A stretch of 64,000 nt of DNA from Plazaster borealis (taxonomy: Eukaryota > Echinodermata > Asteroidea > Forcipulatida > Labidiasteridae), in the NCBI GenBank assembly GCA_021014325.1, contig CM037463.1:22700026-22764025 (forward strand). Direction: 5' to 3'. The position numbers and the translations under genes are program-made. Under the pieces are notes generated by a model. That model was given only the letters and a program-made list of their open reading frames with translations. It ran no database searches and was not told where the DNA came from. Below, one piece after another: positions 1-11,911 of this stretch (its first letter is position 1; each line of letters opens with the position of its first letter).

Positions 1-387
1 CTCTTATCTAAACCATTAGGGGGGGTTGCCGACAATGACAATGAAAATTTACGTCGTCTACAGGCAAAAACAAATTCCACTCACATTAATTAAGATAACG
101 AAAATACTTAGTTGATATCGTTGAACTTTACTCCCGTTCAAAGAAATTAACAAATTGCAAAAACATTGTTTACAGGAAAGTGTCAAATAGTAAACAAAGT
201 TATCACAGAAAGTGCGACGGTATCATTGTTTATTGTTTATCATTGTATAATTTGTCAATCGCAGTCTGCAAAAAGTCAAATTTGTTTTTATAATTGCATT
301 CATTATAAGAATAGAGGTCATTGTTACGTTCAAGTCCATGCAAACAATACCCTCATCTAAGCGAGACGAAAACATCGAGCGGACACA
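1..387. other. upstream region of DNase I-like gene
   Basis: AT-rich sequence preceding the first ATG of the DNase I-like gene. It presumably holds the promoter and 5' UTR. I see no convincing TATA box, repeat or other gene here. Confidence 0.4.
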
Positions 388-3300
388 ATGCAATTCTACG
401 CCGTGTTTTTGACGGGTTTCCTGGTAGGCGTTCTTGCGGAACACGCTGATGGCGTCAGACTGGGCACGTTCAACATTCAGTCGCTCGGTGATTCCAAAAT
501 GTCCAAGCCACATGTTGTGGAAGTGCTGCAAAGGGTAAATAACGGTTTACCTTCATCTTGATGAAAGTTCTTATCCTACTTCATATTGACCATGTTTTCT
601 GTATATTAAAAAAAAATTAATGTCAATTCATAAAACTTCCTTCTTAGAGCCCATTATTGCTTTGTCCCTCGGATGGGATGTAAAGCCAAATAGGTCTCGT
701 GTACTGGGATTGGTAGTGCACGTAAAAGAACCCAGAACACTTATCGTTATGGAAGAGTAGGGGTTAACCCCTAACTGCAAAATTTACACCATAAAAAGAA
801 CACTAATTCGTCAAAACAACTACATTGGTTTTATTTTAACACCCTATGATGTTAATTTTGATTTTCTCTTTGGTACATATTTGTGACAACACCCATGGTG
901 TCAATTTTAACACCCCGGTTTTCGCAGTGCAGTGTTTCTGGTTCACATAGCAAGCACCCTTGCTTACAGGTTTCCTCAGGCTTGCGAGCTGCAGTGATTA
1001 ATCACTTATGAGGCCTCCTTGGTTTCATTATACCAGAAATTAATAATGATAATGACGTGATCGTATTTCGAGGTGTCTGTGTCAATTAAAATATTTTACA
1101 AAGAGGAAACAATATATTACTCAGCTCAAAAATACCCGTTGTCGAGTCGAAGGTGTGAGTGTCATTACCAGACATTGACGTGGGGGTGGGGGCTACAGGG
1201 ATCAGGGTGGAGGGGGTCTTTTAGGGGCTCTTAGCCAAATTCCCTCCCCCATTATCATTGCTATTGTTTTATTTGTGTTTGTTTGTAGATTTTGAGTCGG
1301 TACGATCTCGTCATGATTCAAGAGCTACGAACTCCCAAACCGAATGCCATCAACGCGCTGATCCAGGCTGTTAACACGTAAGGCAGCGCGATTTCACTTC
1401 CGGGACTATTCTAGTTTGACGCCCCGCCCATTTTCACCCCAACAAGCAACCCCGCCCTTTTCTGCTTCACCGTATAACCCCTTCCCCGGAAAAATATTCA
1501 AAACTGGATCTGAAAAGGAAGTTAGATTGCATGAATTCGAAACAAACGTGCGTGGTACCAACTTGTGTATATTGTGATGTGGTACAATTTTAAACATGAG
1601 TAAATATGACGTAAACAGTGGCGTAACCAGAGGGGGGCAGCAGCCCCCCCCCCCCACCGCTCAGAACCCTTGCCTCCCCCTTGCACCCCAAATAATATCG
1701 AGACAAATAATATCGAGATGAATGACTCTATACATTAATTAACCCCCCTAAACTATGTCTTTGCCCCCTGCTGCCCCCCCCCTCCCGATGAAAATGTCTG
1801 TTTTCGCTACTGTGTAGAATGACGTGATTATGCCCAACCTATCGTCCTTTTCCATCTTAGGATGTACAGCTATTAGCGGGAAATTGCACCTAAACTGTGA
1901 AAGTCTTTTTTGTATCTCTTATACGAGGCCTATACGGTTGTTTCTTTTTGTATATTAATATTTGCCGGGTGTTTTGACGACATGTTATGGATGACGACAT
2001 AAACTCTTACCCAAACCTGTTTTATTGTCTTTGTGTCTTACCATTTTCATCATTTTTGATAACTTCAAACGGATTTCTTCGTTGGTTCTTTAATTATCAG
2101 AATCGTGGTTGTATAATATTTACTTTACACATTGCTTTTTAGTAAGTTGCGAATATCAAGGTTTTTTGTGTTATGGGCCAAGCGCCTTGACTCGAGTCTA
2201 GCAGAGATCATGCAGCTAGCCTGTGACTTATTCTCTTTTCCCATTCTCCTGTAGATACTCAGCTAAAAACTACAAGATGGTAGTAGGTCCCAGGGTAGGG
2301 CGCACCACCTCAAAGGAACAGTATGTCTTCTTTTACAGGTATGTTGTTCGTTTCTTATGGGGTACTTTGATCCAGTTCTTGGTTCTAAGAAAAAATCAAT
2401 TTCAATTTTAACAGAGGAAATCTAGCCCTATTGTTATAGTTCCTCCTTGTGAAGTAAAGAATGTAACTCCATAATATTGTACTAATAAAACAATCTGCCC
2501 TTTTGGGCCCGGTGTGGGATTCGAACCTAGGTCTATGAACACACGTGCAATTGTACTACGTAAGAGCCACTGCCCAGTTCAATGCCTCTGCCAACAAATC
2601 CTGAATCTGTTTGTGTGTCTCCCTAACTACCGTTCGCCATGTTCTGACTAATTAATAATAATAACACCATGGTGGCCCTGAAGGGACATCAAACATTTAT
2701 ATTTACGGGAATATTTACGTAAAAATTCACCTAAATATATATGTTTGGTGTCCCTTCAGAGCCACCATACAATTCTTATATAGCGCATCACACAAAGTCT
2801 CAATGCGCTTTACAACAATACGGGTAATTAGACAAGAATAACAGGCAATTAAACAAGCAGGTCACCTTTTAAGAGTGATTTAAATACAGTGTGAGTTCTT
2901 GCAAATTTGATCTGACGTGGAAGAGAGTTCCAAAGAGAAGGTTATGAATGTATACATGTATGAATGACCGTTGTCCGTAAGTCTTAGTGCGGGTGGCCGG
3001 AATATTGAGCAGCAATGTGGAGCTACAACGGAGGGTGCGTGGGGGTTGATACACTAAGAATGAGTTCCCGAAGGTATGCTGGTGCTGAGCCGTGGATGCA
3101 TTTTTTGTAATTGTATGTGAGGATTAGAATCTTAAAAAAGATGCGTCTTTTGACAGTTGGTGGTTTTCATGTTGTTTTTCAGAGCCGACAAGTTCGAGGT
3201 AACGGATCAGTACCAGTACGTGGAAACCAACGATGAATTTGAACGTGAGCCGTACATAGTGCGCTTCCGAACTCTCACTTCGTCAAGTAAGTTCAGTTTT

Positions 3301-6300
3301 AAAAGAAAACACACATCTTGAAAAATGCATCCTTGTGGAGCATTCTTTTGTTCTTTCCTTTGTCCCTGCTCTTAACAGTTTCCCATAGACTTTGTACACA
3401 AATTCCTTGTGGAGCACCCCGGTCTTTAGAATTCCCCTATGGAGACCTTTTATTTTCCCTTTTTTGTTTTGTCCTTAGTCTCCATAAAGGTACCGAAAAT
3501 GAGCACACTTGGGCAATATGCCTCGAAACCTTTTACTTCGTGAAACTAACACTGTCCGCCATTTTGTGTGGTCAAAAAATTGGTTCTACAAAATGGCGGA
3601 CGTTGTTAGTTCACGCAGAAAAAGGAAAACCACACAATTTGAGGCATATTTACATCTTTCCATCCATATTCATTTCATAACGAACGCTTTCAAAGAAATT
3701 TTATAGCCCAATCCAAGGCAAAGTTACCCTTTAAACTGACTAAATTGTTGTTGAAATTGGCTGGGAAATCCTATATTAGACACACCTAACTGACCGCAAG
3801 TCCATGGCTCGACCCCAGGAAAATATTCAAGTCAGGTCCGACCGGTGTGTTTTTTATTTTTATTTTCATAATAACAAAGATATTTTATTCATTTAAAAAT
3901 TACCTCACATTCATTAATTTTTCAGTGAAGCTGCCCCACTTGTTGAAACTGCCTTTCAAAAAACAACGGACCTTTGTACAATGGTTTATTTATGCTCAAT
4001 CATTTCTGGTTCATGCATACCACAATGAAGTACAATATTGCCGGCTGTGCACCATTCATCCGTTACTGTCCTTTTTGTATTAACCTGGTGTCATCATGAG
4101 TCATATTATTTCAAAACCATCTCCGTATGTTTTAAATTTATTCATTTATTGTTTTGGGGGCAATGACCTGTTTGATCTTTGGAGATTCATATTTTTCAAC
4201 ATAATTTTATTGACTTCTAATCAAAGGTGGGCACTTCAGGTTTAGCTGAAAGTGCGCATGCAACATTAGCAGCACAGGCTGTATACTCCCAAGGGAGCTG
4301 ATGAGATGATCTGTGGTCCTTTCTCTATGGTTTAAGGAATGAAAAAAATGGCCCGGTGACCAGGGGTAATAATGTTGGAGCACCATGGGCGTCACTGAGT
4401 GACGGATTTGAGCGCTAAATATTATTATAATTTTGCAGGATGCTTGCTGCTATTACCATCTGTATAACAATTGCAGATCGGCTTTCGGATTACACTTTTT
4501 TCGGGGTCATTACCACAATGACTTTACCTTTAAGTGCCGTTTTTGTTATAGTCATCATGCATGGCTCGTTTGAGTCTTGCATAATATTAATTACAATAAT
4601 AATGATAATAATAATAGTGGCTTCTTATATAGCGCACATATCCGTCACTCAGAGTGACGCTCAAGGCGCTTCAACATTCATTATTTTCCTGCAAGGTATT
4701 GTGGAGCCACGTTTTTGAAGTATGAGACCGATTCCTTTACATAGGATGAATGCACTTTTACAAAAAAAAATGATTTTTTTTGTAAAAGCACTTTTTAATT
4801 AATTTATCAATTGTTTTTGTTATTTTCTGTATGAATTATCACACAGGCTTGCCGTCTGACTTCGCTGTTGCCAATATCCACACAAAGCCGGGCTACAAAT
4901 ACACTCGGCATGAGGTGAATGCACTTGTCGAGGTGTACGATGACATCGTCAGCACTTGGCCGGGACTGGAGGTAAAACGAATAAAAAGAATCGAACGAGG
5001 GCGCTGTGCTCCATCACGAAACAGAGCTGTGTATTGAGAGAGTTGCGTTGCGACAACTTGCGATTAGAAGCCATTTTGTCTCCAAAAAATGCATTGGCGA
5101 ATACAGGGTGCCAGACTAGTCTGCCCATTGGGTTGTGCTGTATTTGGGAACAAAATGGCGTCCAGCAACCACGTGACCGGAGAAAGCTGGTCCCTCCATG
5201 TCGCAACTCTCTCAATACACAGCTCTGTCACGAAACAGAGCTGTGTATTGCAATTAGAAGCCATTGTTGGTCCCCAAAAAACGCATGTGCCAGACTAAAC
5301 TGCACGTTGGGTTGTCCTATATTTTGACCGAAAATGGTGTCCAGCGACCACGTGACCCAAGAGCTAAGATTAATCTTAAGCAGCTGTGTATCAGTCTTAA
5401 TTGCTAAGCAACTGGTGATGTCACAATACAAATCACTATGGCGATATTGACAACTCATCTTAAGATGAATCTTAGTACTTTGTGAAATCGAGCCCAGGTC
5501 ATTCAATATGTAGCAACTCTGTCAATACACAGCTCTGTCACGGGATAGAGCTGTATCGCGGGAAACTCCCTAAATGTTGTTGTTGTTATTGTTGTTTCGG
5601 GGGTTTTTTTCAAATCAATCTGTTGACAGTCGCTTCAGTGTATAGGCCAACAGCCAAGACTTCTTTTTGGCCAATTGCTTTGCCCACAGCCAGTTCTCGC
5701 GGGAAGTGGTGAAAGGTGGCATGCAAGAAGGAATTTGTGACACAAAAGGACATTACCCGTTCCAGTTTTAATAACTTTTTGTTCACTTTTTGTTCTTATT
5801 TCTTCTGGGTGGGGGACAATTGCTTTTAACTTAAGTGAAATCGAATGACTGTTTTGAGCAGCTTTCAATTTCGCGCGAAATGGAATAACGCGACGTTTAA
5901 AAATGGCCGTTTATTTGCCGAAAAGGACCGGGGAAAACCTATCGTTAAACAAACATTACCCCTTCCTATAGATAATGTTTTTGTGTGTTTTCTTTTCCTG
6001 TTCTTTACCTAAAAAGGACGTGATTATAACTGGAGATTATAACGCCGACTGCGACTACATCTTGAAATCCTATTGGCCAACAATCATTCTCCGGACGCAG
6101 AAGCGATTCCATTGGGCGACGCCCGACGAGGCGGATACAACGGTATCGACAACAACGGACTGTTCGTACGACAGGTAAATTATGTTCAATGATTGGTAAA
6201 GATCCCGGGAAAATAAGCTGAACATTTTTTAATCTCACAGTTTCTTTGCATGTATATTATTTGTTATTTATAAAGTTGATACTATAGGTTTTTCTAGTCA

Positions 6301-7949
6301 TTTTCGGCAACTTAGCAACCAATTTAAACGTCACGTTATTTTATTTCGCGCGAGATTGATAGCTCAAAAACAGTCATTAAATTTCAATTCATGTGTAAGG
6401 AAGCCTTTCTTTCGCGTCATGCGATTAAGAAAGAAAAAAATTCCGTTTAACAATCCACTTGAACAGCATTCAAATTCGCAGCAGCTTTTCGCAGAAATTT
6501 CTAGTTATGCCTCTCTTCGAAATTGAATGTCGATAGCAAGAATGAACGCCTTTAGTTTAATTCAATGCTATATTAAGTTCGTATGCCTCAAAGTGACATT
6601 GAATGACGGTTTCCACTGCAGAGGCAAAATCGCTATAATACGAATGCATGAAAGTGAAAAAGACACTGCATTTTTGCGCAACCTACCAGTTTGTCCTGAA
6701 AAATATCTTCGTCTTGGATGCTGCCAAGTTTGTGCAAGAGAAAACTGCTCCTCAACACTCATAGACATTGCTTTAATTCGATGTTGCACATCGAAATAAG
6801 CAGTATGTAAGCGTCCGTAAAATCCTTACAAAACGTAAATCGTTAATAACTGGCGTTTGCTCAAAATTTAAGATACGACAAAAGGGTGAGAATATTGCAC
6901 TTTTCCTAAAACGAGTCAGGCATCAGACCTTTTATTGACCGTCAACTTGATTGATACGTTCCGCCTATAACTATAGAATCAGCCCAACTACAGTTGGGCC
7001 CGAGCAAACTACGGTGGGATTCGGCCAATTTATAGGTGGGTAAGTCATATTATAGTTGGGCCGATTCCACAGGTGTAGGGCGGAAACCGAGTTTTATCTG
7101 AGTGGTTAAAAATCATGTACAAATTGTTTAAATAATATTTATTTTTCACAAAATTGTTTACAACTGAGTCAGTACTTTGATTGGAAGAACGCATAAAAAG
7201 TAAAGTGTTATTGCTATATGTGTGTTGCTTAAAGGACCTACTATACTTCAACGCATGATGACGCGGAAATCTAGTCGTAGCCGTAGCTGTAGCCACCAAT
7301 TCGCCGTATTTTTGACCGCGTGAGGGCGTTTGTGGACCAATTTTTACGTGATGAAAAAAAGGACACAAACGTGTTTTTTTCATTTTTGTTATTATTATGT
7401 TTATGTATTTTGTCAATGATGCAAGAAAACTACATACAGGAAATTAAAATAAGATGAAACTGTAATAATTGTGATGCAAGACATTCCCTGAAGAAAGCGC
7501 CCCCATGCGGTCAAAAATATGGTCAACTTGGACACGGCCTTAGCGTTGGTGCAAGCGGTCAATATAGGAAATAATGCCAAAAGATGGCTGCAGTGTGATA
7601 ATGGTCTGTTGTTACCTCTCTTTTTGCCCATCAGGTTCGTTTTGGCGGGAAGTAAAATGACAGCCAGTTTGCCGTCTAGCGTTGTCTTCTATTTTGACAC
7701 AGCCTACCACTTGGACGTAGCTAGCGTAAGCTGCTTATAAAAATAATTTTCCTCTAGATCTATTCTGAGCAATAACAATCATTAATGCTCATTTTCATAA
7801 AAAGGAATTAGTTTTAGCAAAATATTTATTAATTTGTATATCACCATGTTGATGTTAAGTGGGTATTTTTAAGTGAATAATCGACCTCATTTTGTATGTG
7901 ATAGGCAAAGGAAGTCAGTGACCATTATCCGGTGGAGTTGACCTTTTAG
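388..7949 (+). CDS. secreted DNase I-like endonuclease, 8 coding exons
   Basis: Deoxyribonuclease I family enzyme: a secreted, divalent-cation-dependent endonuclease that cuts double-stranded DNA. Exons: 388-534, 1289-1377, 2255-2338, 3183-3286, 4847-4971, 6017-6174, 7635-7725, 7905-7949; all introns are GT/AG and phases join cleanly to 280 aa (human DNase I is 282). Residues 1-17 are a hydrophobic signal peptide. Family active-site and metal residues are visible: N29 (TFNIQ), E61 (IQELR), E100 (KEQYVFFYR), H153 (NIHTKP), D190/N192 (GDYNADC), D235 (SYDR) and D272/H273 (SDHYP). The essential disulfide pair corresponds to C195 and C232. The second, non-essential cysteine pair of vertebrate DNase I is absent (region 120-127). 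Introns hold several MITEs. Whether it is DNase1 or a DNase1-like paralogue cannot be decided here. It looks intact and functional. Confidence 0.93.
660..935 (+). repeat. SINE tail fragment followed by CACTGC-type MITE
   Basis: Positions ~670-765 match the 'CGGATGGGATGTAAAGCC...ACGTAAAAGAACCCAGAACACTTATCG' tail also seen at ~43.4 kb. Positions ~773-931 are an AT-rich element whose ends are CTGCAAAATTTACACC and its near reverse complement, with TTAACACC motifs. Relatives are at 23.96-24.51 kb and 26.64-26.80 kb. Intron 1 of the DNase gene. Confidence 0.5.
2669..2768. repeat. short hairpin MITE (28-bp inverted ends)
   Basis: Positions 2669-2696 and 2741-2768 are inverted copies (26 of 28 match) around a 44-bp AT-rich centre. 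It lies in intron 3 of the DNase gene. No transposase is encoded. Confidence 0.7.
3512..3650. repeat. foldback element with long arms
   Basis: Left arm ~3512-3573 and right arm ~3581-3650 are imperfect reverse complements sharing ATATGCCTC, GTGAACTAAC and GTCCGCCATTTTGT, with a loop of under 10 bp. Intron 4 of the DNase gene. Confidence 0.7.
4255..4405 (+). repeat. SINE 3' fragment
   Basis: Contains the GCAGCACAGGCTGTATACTCCCAAGGGAGCTGA...GGTTTAAGGAATGAAA...GGCCCGGTGACCAGGGGTAATAATG segment found at the 3' end of the SINEs at 20.47-20.69 kb and 31.4 kb. DNase intron 4. Confidence 0.6.
5022..5227. mobile_element. hAT-type MITE, full length, with 8-bp TSD
   Basis: Non-autonomous element with terminal inverted repeats beginning CAGAGCTGTGTATTGAGAGA. 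It is flanked on both sides by the identical 8-mer TCACGAAA (5014-5021 and 5228-5235). CAG-initial ends and 8-bp target duplications are hAT superfamily traits. No coding capacity. Relatives lie at 5.24, 19.5, 32.4 and 62.2 kb. It sits just inside intron 5 of the DNase gene. Confidence 0.85.
5236..5537. mobile_element. second hAT-type MITE, abutting and interrupted
   Basis: Starts immediately after the target duplication of the preceding copy and ends with CAATACACAGCTCTG. The right flank TCACGGGA resembles the left TCACGAAA (6 of 8). It is split by an unrelated insert at about 5358-5497 whose right end reads GTGAAATCGAGCCCAG. Confidence 0.7.
5358..5497. mobile_element. nested MITE (TCGATTTCACAAAG type)
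   Basis: Inserted within the hAT-type MITE. It contains inverted AAGATTAATCTT / AAGATGAATCTT motifs and ends TTTGTGAAATCGAGCCC. A related element is at 23114-23257. Confidence 0.55.
6960..7072. repeat. palindrome-rich short element
   Basis: Repeated self-complementary CAACTACAGTTG / TATAGTTGGGCC motifs around 6985-7065 suggest a small foldback element in DNase intron 6. Confidence 0.4.
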
Positions 7950-7966
7950 AACACAGGACTGAACTG

Positions 7967-7971
7967 GTGAG

Positions 7972-8013
<42 letters not shown>

Positions 8014-8142
8014 TTGTTGTTTGTTGCTGCTGATGTTGTTGTTTGTTGCTGCTGATGTTGTTGTTGCTGTTGCTGTTGCTGTTGTTACTGTTGCTGCTGT
8101 TGTTGCTGTTGTTGCTGTTGTTGTTGTTGCTGAGTGTTGCTT

Positions 8143-8179
<37 letters not shown>

Positions 8180-8323
8180 TGCTGCTGTTGCTGTTGTTGT
8201 TTGTTGCTGCTGATGTTGTTGTTTGTTGCTGCTGATGTTGTTGTTGCTGTTGCTGCTGCTGTTGCTGTTGCTGTTGTTACTGTTGCTGCTGTTGTTGCTG
8301 TTGTTGCTGTTGTTGTTGCTGAG

Positions 8324-8355
<32 letters not shown>

Positions 8356-8409
8356 CTGCTGTTGCTGTTGCTGCTGCTGGTGGTGGTGCTTGTGCTGTTG
8401 CTGTTGCTA

Positions 8410-8458
<49 letters not shown>

Positions 8459-8525
8459 GCTGCTGTTGTTACTGTTGCTATTGCTGTTGTTGCTGCTGTT
8501 GTTGTTGCTGTTGCTGCTGTTTTGA
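7967..8525 (+). repeat. CTG / TTGCTG trinucleotide array in probable 3'UTR intron
   Basis: About 560 bp of almost pure CTG, TTG and TTGCTG units with uninterrupted CTG runs of roughly ten units near 7981 and 8147. Two ~180-bp blocks repeat (TTGTTTGTTGCTGCTGATG motif at ~8017, 8041, 8197 and 8221). It starts exactly at a good splice donor (ACTG|GTGAGT, 7966/7967) just after the DNase stop codon. A good acceptor (ATTATTTCAG) ends at 8780, so the array appears to be in a 3'UTR intron. Confidence 0.9.
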
Positions 8526-9662
8526 GGTTCTTTCCCTTTCGCGCGAAATAGAATAACTTGCGCTTATTTGTCGAAAATGACCGGGAAAACCTATTTGCAA
8601 AGTATCGCTTGTTAGTAGAGCATCGACGTCGGTGTTGTCAGGCACTACAGAAGGCCGATTAAACATTAACAAAAATAAGAGAACTAAATGCAGCAAAACA
8701 TTTTTTTTTCAAAATGTCAATGTTTATGGAAGTGTCTCTGAAAAATATTATCCCCTCTTTATTTAATTCAATTATTTCAGGTTGACGAGTTTCGACAATG
8801 ACGTCAGCTCCCTGGGAATTATATTCAGACACTGCACGATGCTTGAACCAGGAACGACTTGCAGTGACTTAATTAAAATATAAAAAAATTGTCTTTTATG
8901 TTTGGGCACATTGCCTTCGGATTAGGCGCTTTGGGCAATGGTTGGAAAGGTATTTTAAAAGTAGAAGAAAATGATTCACAATATCCCTTGAAATTGTGTG
9001 TTTTTGTGTATTTTGCCTGGCGGACCGTATGTTCCGCTGGTTGTATTTCCCGTATAGGCAAATAACAAAAATGTGGGGTTTTCTAATCACCACTCACCAA
9101 TCACAACTCACTGTAGGTGTTTTAGTGCATAAAAAAACTTTCAAAAGGAAAAGCAGTAATTCCAAACAGCAAAATATTTTGAGAGAAAATTGAAGGCAGT
9201 GTGATGTTATTCGTCGAAAGTCCGCCTAATACTCGGCTTTGGAACCCCAATCCAGCCAAGATGACACAAGCCGAAAACCATAACTCTGTAGACTTAACCC
9301 ATACACGATCCCGCAACTCTTCCTTTAAAAGCACGAAACCTATTATAAAGAAAACTGCTGATTGTAAGTTCAAACATATGTCAGTGAAGAAAATAAAGAG
9401 GATTGTTACAAAAATAAACACAACTGAAGTCGCTCCTGACTAATATCAGTGGTAGCTCGTGTAAAGTTTTAATTTTAAAGAAAGTCTTTGGGGTCTTTAT
9501 TAGGGAATATCTCTCTCTCTTTTGAGGTATCGTCTGCGCGTGCGATCTGAGACGTGAGCCGAAATCAGTCTTATTCATTCACTCTTTAATGTTAATTAAA
9601 TAATGGTGGAAAGTTTGAGTGCACAAGTTTTCGAGGGTATATGTTTGGCTTATGCTTGGGCT

Positions 9663-9847
9663 CCGGTGTGGCAGGAGATTCTGTCCCCCCGGAGATTCTG
9701 TCCCCCGGAGATTCTGTCCCCATACGGCGAACTGTGTACAAACTACTTTTGATAGCGCCCTCTTTTGAATCATCCTCCTCCGGCCCATGTTAATTTCCCG
9801 TATGGGGAGGCTCCGGGGGGGACAGATTTCCCTGGGACGATACCGGC
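9663..9847. mobile_element. MITE with GGAGATTCTGTCCCC ends
   Basis: Bounded by CCGGTGTGGCAGGAGATTCTG on the left and the inverse of CCGGTATCGTCCCAGGGAAATCTG on the right. Homologous copies are at 45297-45450 and, inverted, 54960-55128. Confidence 0.7.
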
Positions 9848-10594
9848 TTGATCAGTTCTCCAATTTGAAGCCCCGTAAGGAAAGTGCACGTTTTTAACAT
9901 TATTATCGTAGCCTCAGTCAGAGGAGCCGAAGCTAAAGCCGTGGTTTCTTAAAGTACTTGTGACAACATGATAGTCTGTTAATTTGGCATGTTAGTTCCC
10001 GGATCGATCACGCGAAAGGGGGGGGACTAGGTTGCCAGTCTTATGGTATACCTTTTAATTGAAACACTTGAGGGCGCTCTATCTGCGTGCCTCCAAAAAT
10101 CGGTATCATATCATCACTGGCTGTTAAAAGATCAATCAAGATATGATGGGTGGGTGGGCTGTTCAATTTGTTTATTTTATACTTTTCGTCAGTGACGTGA
10201 CATCTCGTTTCAAGAGTTTTCAGCAGTCGTAAACTTTCCCGAAGTGGACGAGGAAGACAGTGCAATGACATTGAGTGTTTGTCACAAGGTAAACTAACGC
10301 GTGTCCTGACTCTCTGAGCAGCTGAAGTGATTGACTGCTCACAAAGTCAAATTCCACATTTATCTCCCTTCCGACCCTTTGTTGGCCTTAATTTCCGTGA
10401 CTGCTAAAATTCTGCATCCGGCATCCACTTTATCTCCCTTATTTATTTAAGTCAAATTATATCCTTACCTGTCTAGAGTGAAGGGTTGACAGAAAAGAAA
10501 AACTATAAATTATAGAGCTGTGGTGTCATGGACATGTGTGTTCGTTTGCAAACCAAATTCAGCAGAGCTGTTCCTTTTCAAACTTCACCATTGA

Positions 10595-11047
10595 GGTGAC
10601 TTTTTGTGACATTTGATGACGTCATTATAACAGGACTTCAAATTTTGGATGTAACACATACCGGCTTGCCACTTGATCGTGCATTATTACCTGTGTTAGG
10701 CCTATTTTTAAAGTGCAAAAAAAAATTAAAAAATTAAAGTGTACTTTTTCTAGGGTGACGTCACATGACGCTTGATGACGTCATCGTGATGTGACCTCAA
10801 CTTGTAGATGTAACACATCCCGACTTGAATACATGCAAGGTTTCAGATCGATCACACAGTTATTTCTGTATGTATAGATCTTGTAAAACTGCACCTTTAA
10901 GGTGACGTCACATGACGCTTGTTATTGTCATCGTGATGCGACCTCAACTTGTAGATGTAACACATCCCGACTTGAATACATGCAAGGTTTCAGATCGATC
11001 ACACATTTACTTCTGTTTTCATAGATCTTGTTAAACTGCACCTTTAA
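10595..11047 (+). repeat. ~146-bp tandem repeat, three copies
   Basis: Copies begin near 10595 (degraded), 10756 and 10902, each with GTGACGTCACATGACG...CGACTTGAATACATGCAAGG. The second and third are nearly identical. They contain CRE-like palindromes (next entry). Confidence 0.75.
10617..10910. promoter_or_regulatory. cluster of four TGACGTCA palindromes
   Basis: Exact TGACGTCA (full CRE/ATF consensus) occurs at 10617-10624, 10756-10763, 10776-10783 and 10903-10910, 1.0-1.3 kb upstream of the SLC49A4-like gene A start. The sites lie in a tandem repeat, so they could be incidental. Regulatory function is inference. Confidence 0.35.
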
Positions 11048-11397
11048 AGGTATTGTACACTTTTGGTAACAGCTCAAAATCAGTGTCCACATTTTGTGTG
11101 ATTCAACATATGCATGAACAAACAAACCTGTGAAATTTTGAGCTCAATTGGTCATCGAGATCACAAGAAAATAGTGAAAAGAGACCTTATGTGTTTTTTC
11201 TGTTTTTTCAAAATATCGCGCGTGATAAAAACTATTGTTTTACTCATTTCTCAGAAACGATAGCATTTTAGGCAGAAATATTTTAAGGAACCCTTTCTAC
11301 CATTACTTACTATGTAACTTGTGTGAATCTGTGAGTTATGTGTGAATCTGTGAACATTTGTGTTTTTCGATCTTACCAATAGTGTACAGGGCCTTTA
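11044..11397. mobile_element. old TTAA-flanked MITE
   Basis: Begins TTAAAGGTATTGTACACTTTTGG and ends ACCAATAGTGTACAGGGCCTTTAA. It is a diverged relative of the elements at 12.6, 58.1 and 59.6 kb. Confidence 0.6.
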
Positions 11398-11911
11398 AGG
11401 TGACGTCTTATGACAGTTGATGGTAAATTTCCTTTTTAAAGGTCAAAATTTAGCGTTTCAACTACAAATTCCTCAAGAGGAATATTAAAAAAGAGAAATA
11501 AAGTCCAATATCCATTACAAAATCAAATAAATCCCTTAAAAAGTGGTGACCGGATGCGGAAATTATTTTTTTCTGACAAAGTATAGAATTGATATGTATA
11601 CCTTTTTCTCTTTAATTTCTTCCCTACCTTTCCCCTCGGTGACCTCGGTTCGAATCACGGACCAGAGTCTTGCAAGTGAACTGATTGTTCCCTATTTGGG
11701 GTCTACTTCCTTCCGCATCTTAAAACTGACACTTCTTCATCTTCTCTTCACAGGTATCTACGAGTCACAGTGTTTAACTTAAAGAAACTGTTAGTTGCTT
11801 TTGAGGGACCCTCGGTTTCATTATCAGGGAAAAAAAAGCAATAAGACCCAAACTGATGGTCAGTAAACCGTCTTCAAATAACTTCAAGCACCGCCGCCCA
11901 TCACACTCAAG

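Larger units (their letters stand above)
8781..11911. other. probable DNase 3'UTR exon, then intergenic repeats
   Basis: 8781 to ~8880 may be the terminal non-coding DNase exon: it follows an acceptor and has ATTAAA near 8872. The remainder up to the SLC49A4-like ATG has no recognisable protein gene. It holds the MITE at 9.66 kb, a tandem repeat with CRE-like palindromes at 10.6-11.05 kb, an old TTAA element at 11.04 kb, and the outer edge of the inverted duplication at ~11.6 kb. Confidence 0.5.

Noticed and set aside
6527..6799. 90-aa ORF with several cysteines in DNase intron 6
   Set aside because: No recognisable domain, no splice context and AT-rich intronic surroundings; likely chance.
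7967..8551. Long ORFs of poly-Cys, poly-Leu and poly-Ala/Val over the CTG array
   Set aside because: They are translations of a simple repeat, open in three frames at once, with no start context or homology.
9122..9443. Hydrophobic 99-aa minus-strand ORF and overlapping plus-strand ORF
   Set aside because: No family motif or splice context; AT-rich intergenic sequence gives such hydrophobic reading frames by chance.
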